64,000 bases of DNA from positions 1 to 64,000 of the forward strand of contig BDDD01005828.1 of the NCBI GenBank assembly GCA_001972305.1, in the 5' to 3' direction. Shown piece after piece: positions 46,506 to 57,124 of this stretch; the stretch's first letter is position 1, and each line of letters starts with the position of its first letter. Source of the DNA: Cephalotus follicularis. Taxonomy: Eukaryota; Streptophyta; Magnoliopsida; Oxalidales; Cephalotaceae. Both the position numbers and the translations under genes were made by a program. The notes beneath the pieces were generated by a model that made no database searches, was not told where the DNA came from, and worked only from the letters and a program-made list of their open reading frames with translations.

Positions 46506-48170
46506 TTAAACTTTTGGTACCCAAATAAATTTGGGTCCATGAGGGTTAGTCAAAATGGTTCCTTTGGGAACCCAAACTTTCTTAGTTTTACCAATATTCT
46601 TTCTAAAAAAGCATGAAGTGGAAATATGTCCAAGTCTACCACAATAATTGCAAGAAATTTTGGGCTCTACTTTCTTAACAAAAAAATTATTAAAGTGTTT
46701 GACATTATTCATTTCTTCATAGCCGAGACCAGCTTTATCAAAAACACACATTTGAAGACCTAGAAGATTATCTAACTTGTCACTACTATTAGAAAACTTA
46801 GAGAAAGTTTTCTTCAAAGCATCAATTTCAAGTTTTAGCTTCTCATTTTCTTCTTTAAAGTCTATTGACAATTTAGAGGAAACATTTAAAATGTCAAACT
46901 CATTCATATAGTAACTCTTCTCATTTTTTAGAGAATCAATTTCACTTATATATTTGCTATTTTAACACTTTAGATTTTTAATTTCTTTAGACATTGAAGA
47001 AACATTTTTCTTTAGAGAATTGTTCCTCAAGCAAATATTTTCATATTCATTAAAAAAGTTCTCATATGCAATTTGCAACTCATCAAAAGTAAAATTTACC
47101 TCAAATTCATCCTCCTCCTCAATTGCCATGAAAGCAATGTTTGCAACCTCTTCATCACTTTCTTCTTCGGAACTTGAGGGATCGCTATCATCCCATGTGG
47201 CTACCATTGCTTTCTTCTTTTTGGAGTATTCATTCTTCCTCTTGAATTGCGCTTTCTTTTTAAGATTTGGACACTCGCTTTTGAAGTGCCCCGGCTTTTT
47301 GCATTCGTAGCACGTTGGTTCTTCCTTTTTGCTTGATTCTTCATCTTGAGGGAATTTCTTTTTGAAAACCTTTTTACCCTTTTGACTTTTGAGAAACTTC
47401 TTGAATTGAGAAGTTATAAGTGTCATATCTCCATCTCCATCACTTTCACTATCTTCCTTCGATGCTTTTAAAGCAATAGGTTTCTTCTTTTTGGTCTCCA
47501 CGTGCTCATGACTTTTCATTGTCATTTCATGCGTCATCAAGGAACCAAGGAGTTGTTCGAGTGGGAGAGTAGAGAGGTCCTTAACTTCCTCTATCCCCGT
47601 TACCTTTGGAGTCCAACACTTTGGCAAACACCTTAAAATCTTTCTAACAAGTTCTTGGTTATGATAAGACTTTCCAAGATTTTTAAGAGAGTTAATAATT
47701 GTAGTAAAGCGAGTAAACATGTCACTTATACTTTCATCATCATGCATCAAAAATAATTCATATTCATGTACAAGCATACTAATTTTTGATTCCTTTACTT
47801 GGTTTGTGCCTTCGTAAGTAATTTCTAATAAATCTCACATTTGTTTAGCCGTATCACATGAAGAAATTCGATTAAACTCATTAGGACCAATAGCACAAAA
47901 CAAAACATGTTTAGCCTTTGAATTTAATTGGAGTATTCTAAAATCATTGTCATTAAATTCATCTTCGGGTTTCAAATAGACAACACCTTCTACCGTTTTA
48001 GTGGGCATTCTAGGACCATTAACAATTATATGCCACAATTGATAGTCTAGGGATTGTAGAAAAATGGTCATCCTAGTCTTCCAAAAACTATAGTTATTTT
48101 CGTCAAAGAAAGTAGGTCTAGTTATGGAGGAACCTTCTAATCCTACGTTTAGATTCATTTGGGTTGCCAT
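46506..48170 (-). pseudogene. gag: SIRE-B gag (UBN2-type, CCHC knuckle), two stops
   Basis: A single frame on the minus strand from ATG 48170 to TAG 46506, broken by TGA at 47835-47837 (where gag normally has a Trp, AKQM-W-DLLE) and TAA at 46962-46964. The N-terminal part (TFFDENNYSFWKTRM, LDYQLWHII) and the middle (RKILRCLPKCWTPKVT) are typical copia gag. A CCHC zinc knuckle (CYECKKPGHFKSEC) lies near 47310-47270, followed by Lys-rich and acidic stretches and a long coiled coil. A second possible knuckle (CNYCGRLGHISTSC) lies at about 46650-46610. The frame ends FIWVPKV with no protease after it. Confidence 0.85.
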
Positions 48171-48209
48171 GGATCTTTATATTTCTAACAATTAAGAATA
48201 ATGAAATAA

Positions 48210-48224
48210 CCTCTATGATACCAA
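48210..48224 (-). promoter_or_regulatory. Primer binding site of SIRE-B
   Basis: Minus strand TTGGTATCATAGAGG directly follows the 5' LTR. It is close to the TGGTATCAGAGC site that pairs with initiator tRNA-Met in copia elements. Confidence 0.75.
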
Positions 48225-48225
48225 T

Positions 48226-48884
48226 TGAAAAACTTATATGGCAACTTTTAAATAATAAATTTGTTTACGGAAGAGACAAATTAAACTATGAATATAAACA
48301 AGCACACAAAAACAAACAAACAATTACAAACAATAAAGAGAGAGTTAAAGAGAGCGCAAACACAATTTTATAGTGGTTCGGCGAAACTCTTGCCTACGTC
48401 CACTTTCCCAATGTAGCACCTTGAGTTTCCACTAGAATCCACTAGCACCCTTTGATTTTGGATTGCGGGTGCAAATCAAAGAAAAAAACACCTTACAAGA
48501 CTTGGGTTCACTCCCCGTGAGAATCCTACTAAGGGTTCACTCCCCTTGATTAACTCTCTAAGGGTTCACTCCCCTTATACAATAAAGTTTTGTAAAGATG
48601 TTTTGTGTTGTTTACAATAACCTCTCAAAGGTTGGATATTGCTAAGTAAGGCTTACAAACAATAGATCTCTAAGATAGGCTTTAAGATACCAAGCTTCGG
48701 TGTTGATTTGAAAGGTGTAGGATTGCTCTTGAGTTGCTTGGAAGAAATGTGTATTGTCTTAGACATAAAATCAAGTGAGTAGATGAGTTTGTAAGATATC
48801 AAAACATGCATACAAGTATTTCTTGTTTGTTAATCATCGAAATATAACTCTTTAACATATTTAAAGGGGTGGCAAAAGCCAAAA
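48226..48884 (-). repeat. 5' LTR of SIRE-B
   Basis: 659 bp, homologous to 43654-44259. Its outer terminus is mutated (minus-strand TTTTGGC instead of TGTTGGC) but the AAACA duplication follows at the expected place. Confidence 0.88.
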
Positions 48885-48889
48885 AAACA

Positions 48890-49640
48890 CAAGAATCATT
48901 TCCAAGTTTGCAAGGGACTGGAGGTTCAAATGTTTACGTCGTTAAACCTCTAAACAGCTTTCAACAGTTCCGTCAGAGCAGGTCCTTGATACAGGACCAA
49001 AGCTCTCCAAGCCTTAATACAGGCTTAATAATATGGAGGATAAAGCCTTAATACTGGCTTAACAATATGGAGGATAAAGCCTTAATACAGGCTCATTCAA
49101 GACTCCCAGCTGAATAGCTCTCGAAGTCTGCTTCAGTCAGAGCAAGTCCTTGATAAAGGACCCTAGCTCCCGAAGTCTGCTTTGGTCAGAGTAAGTCCTT
49201 AATACAAGACCTTAGCTCCTGAAGTCTGTTTCAATCAGAGACCCTAGCTCCCGAAGTCTGCTTTGGTCAGAGCAAGTCCTTAATAAAGGATCCTAGCTCC
49301 CGAAGTCTGCTTCGGTCAGAGCTAGTCCTTAATAAAGGACTCTAGCTCCCGAAGTCTGCTTTGGTCAAAGCTAGTCCTTAACAAAGGACCTCAGCTCCCG
49401 AAGTCTGCTTATGTCAGAGCAGGGCCTTGGTACCCTAGGTCCCGAAGTCTGCTTCGATCAGAGCAAGTCCTTAATAAAGAACCCTAGCTCCCAAAGTTTG
49501 CTTCGGTTAGAGCAAGTCCTTAATAAAGGACCCTAGCTCCCGAAGTCTGCTTCGGACAGAGCATGGCGATGGTACAGGTCCACAGCTCTCCAAGTCTGAA
49601 GCAGACTCCTTTAAAGCTTTAATACAAGATTATGCAAAAA
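48890..49640 (+). repeat. Tandem array of about 48-bp units in the Tat-2 3' region
   Basis: After a conserved GGAGGTTCAAATGTTTACGTC block, units of CCCGAAGTCTGCTTCGGTCAGAGC plus AAGTCCTTAATAAAGGACCC repeat about ten times (densest 49100-49560). Confidence 0.85.
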
Positions 49641-51110
49641 CTCCTAAGGGAGCAGTCAGAGCAGGAGGTTCAATGTTCACGTCCTTAAACCTCTGAACAA
49701 CGTTCAAAAAACAAAAAATGAGGTATGATGTTCACGTCCTTAAACCTCTGAACAGCCTTCAAATAGTCCAAGTCTGCAAAAGAAAGGAGGTTTGATCTTC
49801 ACGTCCTTAAACCTCTGAACATCCTTCAAACAGTTCCAAGTCAACAAAGGAAAGGAGGTCTGATGTTCACGTCCTTAAACCTCTGAACAGCATTCAACAG
49901 TTTCCCAAGGGAGCAATCAGAGAAGGTCCTTGATACAGGACCACGGCTCTCCAAAGATTTAATACAAGCTTATTTAAAGACTCCCAAGAGAGCAATCAGA
50001 GCAGGTCCTTGATACAAGACCATAGCTCTCCAAGCTTTAATACAAGCTTATTCAAAGACTCCAAAGAGAGCAATCAGAGCAAGTCCTTGATACAGGACCA
50101 CGGCTCTCTAAAGCTTTAATACAAGCTTATTTAAAGACTCTCAAAGGAGCAATCAGAGCAGATCCTTGATACAGGACCACGTATCTCCAAAGCTTTAATA
50201 CAAGCTTATTTAAAGACTCCCAAGGGAGCAATCAGAGTAGGTACTTGATACATGGCCATAGCTCTCCAAGATTATTCAAAGACTCCCAAGGGAGCAATCA
50301 GAGCAGGTCCTTGATACATGAACACGACTCTCCAAAGCTTTAATACAAGCTTATTTAAAGACTCCTAAGGGAGCAAATAGAGCAGGTAATTGATACAGGA
50401 CCACGACTCTCCAAAACTTTAATACAAACTTATTTTAAAACTCTCAATGGAGCAATCAGAGCAGGTCCTTGATACAAGACCATAGCTCTAAAAGCTTTAA
50501 TAAAAGTTTATTTAAAGACTCCCAAATGAGCAATCAGAGACGGTCCTTGATACAAGACCACAGCTCTACTAGTCTCAAGTAGACTAAAGTTTTAATAAAA
50601 TCTTATTCAAGACTCACAAGGGAGCAATCAGAGCAGGTCCTTGATACATGACCAAGGCTCACCAAAACTTTAATACAAGCTTATTTAAAGACTCCTAAGG
50701 GAGCAATTAGAGCAGGTCCTTGATATAGGACCACAACTCTCCAAAACTTTAATACAAACTTATTTAAAGACTCTCAATGGAGCAATCAGAGTAGGTCTTT
50801 GATATAGGACCATAGCTCTACAAGCTTTAATACAAGTTTATTTAAAGACTCCCAAAGAAGCAATCAGAGTCGATCCTTGATACAAGACCACAGATATACT
50901 AGTCTCAAGTAGACTAAAGTTTTAATAAAATCTTATTCAAGACTCCCAAGGGAGAAATCAGAGCAAGTACTTGATAAAGGACCACAACTCTGACAGTCTC
51001 GAGCAGACTAAATCTTAATACAAGCTTATTCAAGACTCCCAAGGGAGCAGTCAAAGCATGTCCTTGATACAGGACTATAGTTCTTCCAGGCTCAAGCATG
51101 ACCACCTCAT
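49641..51110 (+). repeat. Tandem array of about 78-bp units in the Tat-2 3' region
   Basis: Four 60-70-bp GGAGGT(T/C)TGATGTTCACGTCC units come first. About 14-16 units follow of GAGCAGGTCCTTGATACAGG, CTCTCCAAAGCTTTAATAC and AAGCTTATTTAAAGACTCCC. Some units carry an extra AGTCTCAAGTAGACTAA segment. No coding content. Confidence 0.88.
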
Positions 51111-51163
51111 AAAATGCTCCTCCTCCTCTACAAAGTTCAGAAAAGAATGACCACAGGGGCCAC

Positions 51164-51633
51164 TGATATGGAAAAATTTCTAGACAAATAAGGCACTGAC
51201 ACGTGTCACTTGAAGCCACAAATACATGGAAAAAACGCCCAGAATCGTGGTAATAATTGGGAGATAACTCCTCCAATCAAAACTGAGGAAACACCCCAGC
51301 CGTTTCCAAGAGACCAATAACTCATTCATGATTATGAGCAAGTCAGAGACAGTTAGAACATGTATAGCTATAAATACCCACAAGAAGACTATGAGGGGGT
51401 TGGCCATTCTACCATACACACTCACTTTATCTTCTCTACAAAACAACTGACTTAAGCATCGGAGGGTCTCCGGGAGTAAAAACTCCTGGACTTTCGATAG
51501 TTTACCTTCGTTGCGTGTAGGAAAGACCAGAAAACTGAAAACCAGTACCTTCTTTGGAGCATCCAACACTTTTCCCAACAAATCAAACCTCCACACGTGG
51601 AGGGCTATTGTGAAGTTGATTTCTGCATCAACA
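51164..51633 (+). repeat. 3' LTR of Tat-2
   Basis: 470 bp, matching 41187-41656. GACACGTGTC is at 51198-51207. Confidence 0.92.
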
Positions 51634-51742
51634 ATTGGTTACTAAGTTTTAACCTCCATAGGCCCAATACACTAATTCACTATCCATACCGACTTATATT
51701 AGAATATACAATTTAGGTTATAATTAAATGCCCAATATAAAC

Positions 51743-53234
51743 AGTGACTAGAAAATGCATATGATTAAGCACTATACCTGGTTCAATATATATAATCTGC
51801 TTAGTTAATATTGTTTTTATTATTTTTTGAGCAAAAAATTTTGGGTGAACATGTGGTTAAATTCTTACGGTTGAAGTGAATTGAGGCGTAGCCTTACCGT
51901 GGCTCTATTGTCTATTTGTTCATCTTTTATGTTTTTCTGGATAAAAAGGCAGGGACTTGTACAGGTTGATTGTCAGTAAAATACTGGGATTGTACTGATT
52001 ATATATGCCAAAGATTTTACCTTATAGTTCGATCTAGTATATTTAACAACGTACTTGATTAACCTTAGCACCTAGTGTTAATAGAACTCTGTCGCAGGTT
52101 GACTATTATTAACGGCTATGTGACAATGTTGCATTTTGATGTTATGATCGATCAACGTGGCTAACAATGTACATAAGTCACAGATTACTATCGCCATAAA
52201 AAATATAGTAGTCTTGAACTTCTAATGAGAAGCATGTCAAACTATATATAATGAAGTGACCATAACACTATTAAGTGTCGAACCAACATCTCGACCTCCG
52301 TCGTAGATTGACACGCTCTCTTAAGTCGAATTCCAAAAATTTTCTCTCCTCTAAACCTTCACGACTAGGGCACAAGCACCACCCTTAGATGGTGCTTAGG
52401 TTTATCCTTTACTGGTTATTATTATTATTATTATTATTATTTTTAGAAAAAAAAAACAAATAATTGAAAGGGCACAACTCTTATTGTCCATATAAGTGTT
52501 TGTAGCGAGTTGTGCTCTTGGGATGACGAATTAATTAGTCCAGTCAATAGATGTTGGATCATGTTTAAGTGTTGGATCACTTAAAAATGACATGTTTATG
52601 ATTTATATTTTATAAATATGACCATTGGATTTGATCATCAATATTTATAGATCGTATATGTCAATTATGAAGTGAATTGAACTTCTCTAACTATTTTATT
52701 TTCATGTAACAATTTTAACCGTTAAGCCAAGTTTACTCATATCTAGTTATAATAATTGAAAATGTTATATAAAAACTATATAGTTAGAGATATTCAATCT
52801 ACTTGAAAATTGATTCATATGATCTATGTATATTGATTAACTAATCCAACCGTTAGGTTTATAAATTATAAATCATAGACCCAAAAAATAATGATATATC
52901 AAGTCTGATCTAATTACCTAAGTATGATCTAATATTTAAAACAATCTAGTATGTTTACTTTTTCTCATATATATATAAAATATTATTATAATATCTCGTT
53001 TTAGTATTGGTATTGCTTATGAAAATTGCATAAATAGTAATTATTAAGGTACAAATAAAGGAACATGATTTAGACTTTTAAGAAAATTTGCCAAAATTGC
53101 TATCTTAATTTGGGTTGTGCATAGCAAATGAGCACTTGGTCAAACTTTATATTCATTGCCTTAAGTCCATGGGCTATCAGTACTTGAAATTTAATTATCA
53201 ACCTAATAAAACAAATTATATTGGGTTATATATC
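51743..53234. other. Intergenic AT-rich DNA
   Basis: No gene or element recognised. A (TTA)n microsatellite lies at about 52420-52442. Confidence 0.5.
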
Positions 53235-53710
53235 TGTTGATGCAGAAATCAACTTCACAACAGTCCTCTAAGTGTGAAGGTTTGATTTGTTGGAAAAAAA
53301 CGTAGAATGCTCTGAAGAAAGTACTGGATCTAGGTTCCTGGTCTTCCCCGCACACAAAAAATGGGAATTATCGAAACCCAAGAGGTTTTCCTCCCGGGGA
53401 CACTCCGATGCTTAAGTCGGTTGATAGTAGAGAAGATAATAAGTGTATGGTCAATTGGACAACCCAACATTGGCTTTCTTGGGGGTATTTATAGCCTTAC
53501 CTGACCGTAATTGTCTCTGAACTACTAACGTCATGGAGGTGATTACGGGTCCCCTGGATATGGCCGGAATTCTCGACCATATCCTTATCTTGGAATGGAG
53601 AAGTTATCTCCCCCGTTGTGACCGCGATCTTGGGCAGTTTCATTGTGGGAACTGTTGGTTCTATGTGACACGTGTCAGTACCTTATTCATACAGGAATTT
53701 TCCTATATCA
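53235..53710 (-). repeat. 3' LTR of Tat-3
   Basis: 476 bp. On the minus strand it starts TGATATAGGAAAATTC and ends CTGCATCAACA. It carries GACACGTGTC (53667-53676). Confidence 0.88.
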
Positions 53711-53994
53711 GATGCCCCCATGGTCCTTCTTCTCTGGACTTTGCAGAGGATGAGGAGCATTTATGAGGTGGTCTTGCTTGAGCAGGTCTTGGCTGCTTGA
53801 TTGGGCATGTTTTGGCTTACGAACTTTTGGCACTTTTTGGCCTAATTCTAGTTTTAGCTAACATGCGACAAGTGAACTGTGGCTCTTACCCACGTTCTCT
53901 TTGTTTCCTGTGTCTGATTGATGGGTTGATCTAGACCAATTGATCCTGCAGAGATCGTATGGTCTAGATCAATTCTCATCTTCTTTAAAACATC

Positions 53995-54595
53995 TCTTCT
54001 TGCTTGTGGACGACATCCACTTGATGGTGGACAACTCCAGGGCAGACCATGAGCTCATCAACTAGCTGCGCCAACAGAACGCAGAGCTCAAAGGTGTGGC
54101 TGACTCGGCCCACACCAGGCTGAAGGAGGTTCTTGGGACTCAAGAATTGGTTTTTGTTACATACTACAGAGGAGCGGTTCTCTAAATTCAGAGGCAAGGA
54201 AGCTACTCAGGTTCAAGAGACAGTTGACAAAGCCCTTGTTGAATTCAAAACTTCGTCTGAGTTGCAAGATGCTTTGGTCGGGGCCTCTATACTTGTCGCA
54301 ACTGGGCGGCTGCTCTACAACCTAAGGTTCCTCTGACTCCTATCATATATGGTGAGTCAGAGGGAGACTTCGACTTTCTTCCTGAAGGGATAGAGGCAAA
54401 GGAGGAGAAAATTCACCTTATCCTGGAGGGGGAAGAGTCACAGAATGCAGACTCCGTGATTGACTTGACCTCTGACCCTGCTATAGAGCCTCAGCTTCTT
54501 TTCTCTGCCCCTGATGCCCTTTCCTCTAAGCCTACTCAGAGAACGTTGCTGCTCCTCAGCTTGAAAATGTTCAGGCCCCTGCTCCAGAGCCTTAG
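53995..54595 (+). pseudogene. Remnant of the Tat antisense gene in Tat-3
   Basis: On the plus strand, hence antisense to this element, as in Tat-1. It matches the last exon of the Tat-1 antisense gene: HLMVDNSRADHELI, VDKALVEFKTSSELQDALVG, RNWAAALQPKVPLTP and DFDFLPEGIEAKEEKI, ending APAPEP and TAG 54593-54595. It has a TAG near 54051-54053 and two or more frameshifts. The N-terminal exons with the Transposase_28-like domain are missing. Confidence 0.7.
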
Positions 54596-54789
54596 CTTTT
54601 GTATTTATATTTGAATTGTACCTTTGTAATTTTGTAATTGTTACTCTGGAAATGCAATAGAACTTTGCTTTTTGTTTCTTTAGTTTGGCGTCTCTGAACT
54701 TTGTCCATTTCAGCTTTTCAATTCCCTTAGAAAAACTTGTATGAGAAAGCCCAACCTCCTCTGACTTGATTTCGTGAGTTCTTCTATAC

Positions 54790-55880
54790 TTGCAGATCAA
54801 ACCCCCTTTTAGTCTATTGAGTTCTTATGTATTCGTAGACCTCTTTTGTACTGGCATGATATTTTTAAGACCAGGTAGCCTGAGCTTTTTAGCCCATATG
54901 GGGGGATTTGTATCAAATCACTCAACCAACATGACTTGATTTCACAATTTCTTCTGTTTTAACAGATCAAGATATGATTTAAGTCTGGTCTGACAAGTTC
55001 TTATGGGTTTACAGACAAGTATTTTGTACTGGTCTGATATTTTTCAAACAATGTCGCATGAGCTATTTAGCCCCTATGGGGGCACTTGTATCAAAGCTCT
55101 CATCCAACGAGACTTGATATTTGCGAGTTCTTATGTGCTCGTAGATCAAGATATGTTTTAGGTCTGGTCTAACAAGTTCTTATGGATTTGCAGACCAGTA
55201 TTTCGTACTGGTCTGATATTTTTTAGACCAGGTCGACTGAGTTTTTTAGCCCCCATGAGGGCACTTGTATCAAAGCGCTCAGCCAACGAGACTTGATCTT
55301 TGCAAGTTCTTATGTGTTCGCAGATCAAGACATGATTTAGGTCTAGTATGGCAAGTTCTCATGGGTTTACAGACCAGCATTTCGTACTGGTTTGATATTT
55401 TTCAGACCAGGTCACCTGAGCTTTTTAGCCCCCATAAGGGCACTTGTATCAAAGAGTTCAGCCAACGAGACTTGATCTTTGCGAGTTCTTATGTGCTCGT
55501 AGATCAAGATATAATTTAGGTCTGGTCTGACAAGTTCTTATGGGTTTGCAGACCAGCATTTCGTACTGATATGATATTTTTCAGACCAGGTCGCCTGACC
55601 TTTTTAGCCCTCATTGAGGCACTTGTATCAAAGCGCTCAGCTAAAAAGACTTGATCTTTTTGAGTTCTTATGTGTTCGCCTATCAAGACATGTTTTTGGT
55701 CTGGTCTGACAAGTTCTTATGGGTTTGTAGACTAGCATTTCGTGCTGGTCTGATATTTTTCAGACTAGGTCGCGTGAGCTTTTTAGCCCCCATGGGGGTA
55801 CTTGTATTAAAGCGCTCAGCCAACGAGACATTATCTTTGTGAGTTCTTATGTGTTCGCAGATCAAGATATATTTTAGATC
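54790..55880 (-). repeat. Tandem array of about 178-bp units in Tat-3
   Basis: Six copies; the phrase TTGTATCAAAGCGCTCAGCC recurs at about 177-180-bp steps (54908, 55086, 55264, 55443, 55622, 55801). Units also share GGTCTGGTCTGACAAGTTC and TTTTTAGCCCCCATG. It is not found in Tat-1 or Tat-2. Confidence 0.88.
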
Positions 55881-56870
55881 TGGAGAGTTGTGGTCCTGTA
55901 TCAAGGACCTACTCTGACTACTCCATTGAGAGTCTTGAATAAAATTGTATTAAAGCTTGGAGAGCTATGGTTCTGTATCAAGGGCCTGCTCTGATTGCTC
56001 CCTTGAGAGTCTTTGAATAAGGTTGTATTAAAGCTCTAGTCTGCTTGAGACGGGGAGAGCTATGGTCCTGTATCAAGGCCCTGCTCTGACTGTAGACTTG
56101 AAGAGCTATTGTCCTGTATCAAGGTCCTACTCTGATTTGGAATAAGCTTGTATTAAAGCTTTAATTGCTTAAGCCTTTGTGGCTTATCAAAAGAATCTGC
56201 TTCAGACTTGGAGAGCTGTGGTCCTGTATCAAGGGTCTGCTCTGACTGCTCTCTTGGGAGTTCTGAATAAGCTTGTATTAAAGCTTTAGTCTGCTTGAGA
56301 TTGTGAGAGCTATGGTCCTGTATCAAGGGTCTGCTCTGATTTCTCCGTTGGGAGTCTTTTATAATGGCAACTGTTGAAGGCTGTTCAGAGGTTTAAGGAT
56401 GTGAGCATTGAACCTCCTTCTCTGACTGTTCCCATGGGAGTCTTGAATAAGCTTGTATTAAAGCTTTAGTCTGCTTGAGACTGGGAGAGCTGGGTTCCTA
56501 TATCAAGGACCTGCTCTGACTGCTCCATTGGGAGTCTTTTATAATGGCAACTGTTGAAGGTTGTTCAGAGGTTTAAGGACATGAACATTGAACCTCCTAC
56601 TCTGATTGCTCCCTTGGGAGTCTTGAATAAGCTTGTATTAAAGTTTTAGTCTGCTTGAGACTAAGAGAGCTGGGTTCCTATATCAAGGACATGCTCTGAC
56701 TACTCCCTTGGAAGTCTTAAATAAACTTGTAAGACTGGGAGAGCTATGGTCCTGCATCAAGGGCCTGCTGCGATTGCTCCCTTGGGAGTCTTTTATTGTG
56801 GCAACTGTTGAAGACTGTTCAGAGGTTTAAGGACTTGAACATTGAACCTCCTGTCTCTTGCAAACTTGGA
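55881..56870 (-). repeat. Tandem array of about 95-100-bp units in Tat-3
   Basis: About ten copies of GGAGAGCTATGGTCCTGTAT, CAAGGGCCTGCTCTGACTGC and CTTGGGAGTCTTGAATAAGC. Inverted, these are the same family as the 78-bp units of Tat-2, with the extra AGTCTCAAGCAGACTAA segment present in most copies. They alternate with GGAGGTTCAATGTTC blocks. Confidence 0.88.
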
Positions 56871-57124
56871 ACTGATCCTTGTGTTAAAGAAACATCATCT
56901 TTATTGAATGGACTAAGCATTTATACATTTTTTAAGTGCTAAGAATTCCAAGCCCTAGGTATCTCTTTTCTTCTGCCTGGTCGAGGACCGCGCTTGATCT
57001 ATACTAAGTTTGTGAACCAGGTCTGCCTTGCATAGGCCTTTCTGGCCCGACTGTGATCACCTCCCGATGCGATCCCTCCAGAAATTGTGTGTATCACACC
57101 TCTAGGTTATTGCTCACCTCCCTA
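56871..57124 (-). pseudogene. Tat-3 pol remnants
   Basis: On the minus strand TAG (57122-57124) ends gag and PRGVIHTISGG follows. Then come ARKAYARQ (the start of pol, compare Tat-1 at 8125) and STRQKKRDT, equivalent to the TRQKKRNF before the Tat-1 RT. After that the sequence jumps to the 3' region (CATTCAATAAAGATGATG). The deletion limits differ from those in Tat-2. Confidence 0.7.

Larger units (their letters stand above)
43654..48884 (-). mobile_element. SIRE-B: SIRE/Maximus-like copia element with gag and a plant-transposon ORF but no pol
   Basis: Minus-strand element with LTRs 48226-48884 (5', 659 bp) and 43654-44259 (3', 606 bp) and AAACA duplications. It has a tRNA-Met-type primer site, a copia gag with a CCHC knuckle, and a Transposase_32-like ORF. 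Protease, integrase, RT and RNase H are missing between them. Several polypurine tracts precede the 3' LTR. The 53-bp LTR difference is two deletions in the left copy (or insertions in the right). Confidence 0.88.
41187..51633 (+). mobile_element. Tat-2: pol-less Tat element with a nested SIRE-like element
   Basis: LTRs of 470 bp each (41187-41656, 51164-51633), starting TGATATGG and ending CAACA like Tat-1. The interior has a primer site, a damaged gag, tiny bits of pol, a nested element (43654-48884) and long tandem repeats. RT, RNase H and integrase are absent. The flanks read ACTGA (left) and ATTGG (right), not identical; C-to-T and G-to-A changes could explain this. Insertion is into the right LTR of Copia-A, whose two halves match 33163-33360. 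Confidence 0.9.
33163..51737 (-). mobile_element. Copia-A: decayed Ty1/copia element carrying three later insertions
   Basis: A minus-strand copia element with short LTRs (33163-33360 and 41068-41186 plus 51634-51737), bounded by TAAAC. Its gag, protease, integrase and RT pieces lie at 37430-40410 and its RNase H end at about 34150-34699. It is split by a solo LTR (34705-37422), and its right LTR is split by Tat-2, which itself holds SIRE-B. All coding parts have many stops, so it is the oldest layer. Confidence 0.85.
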
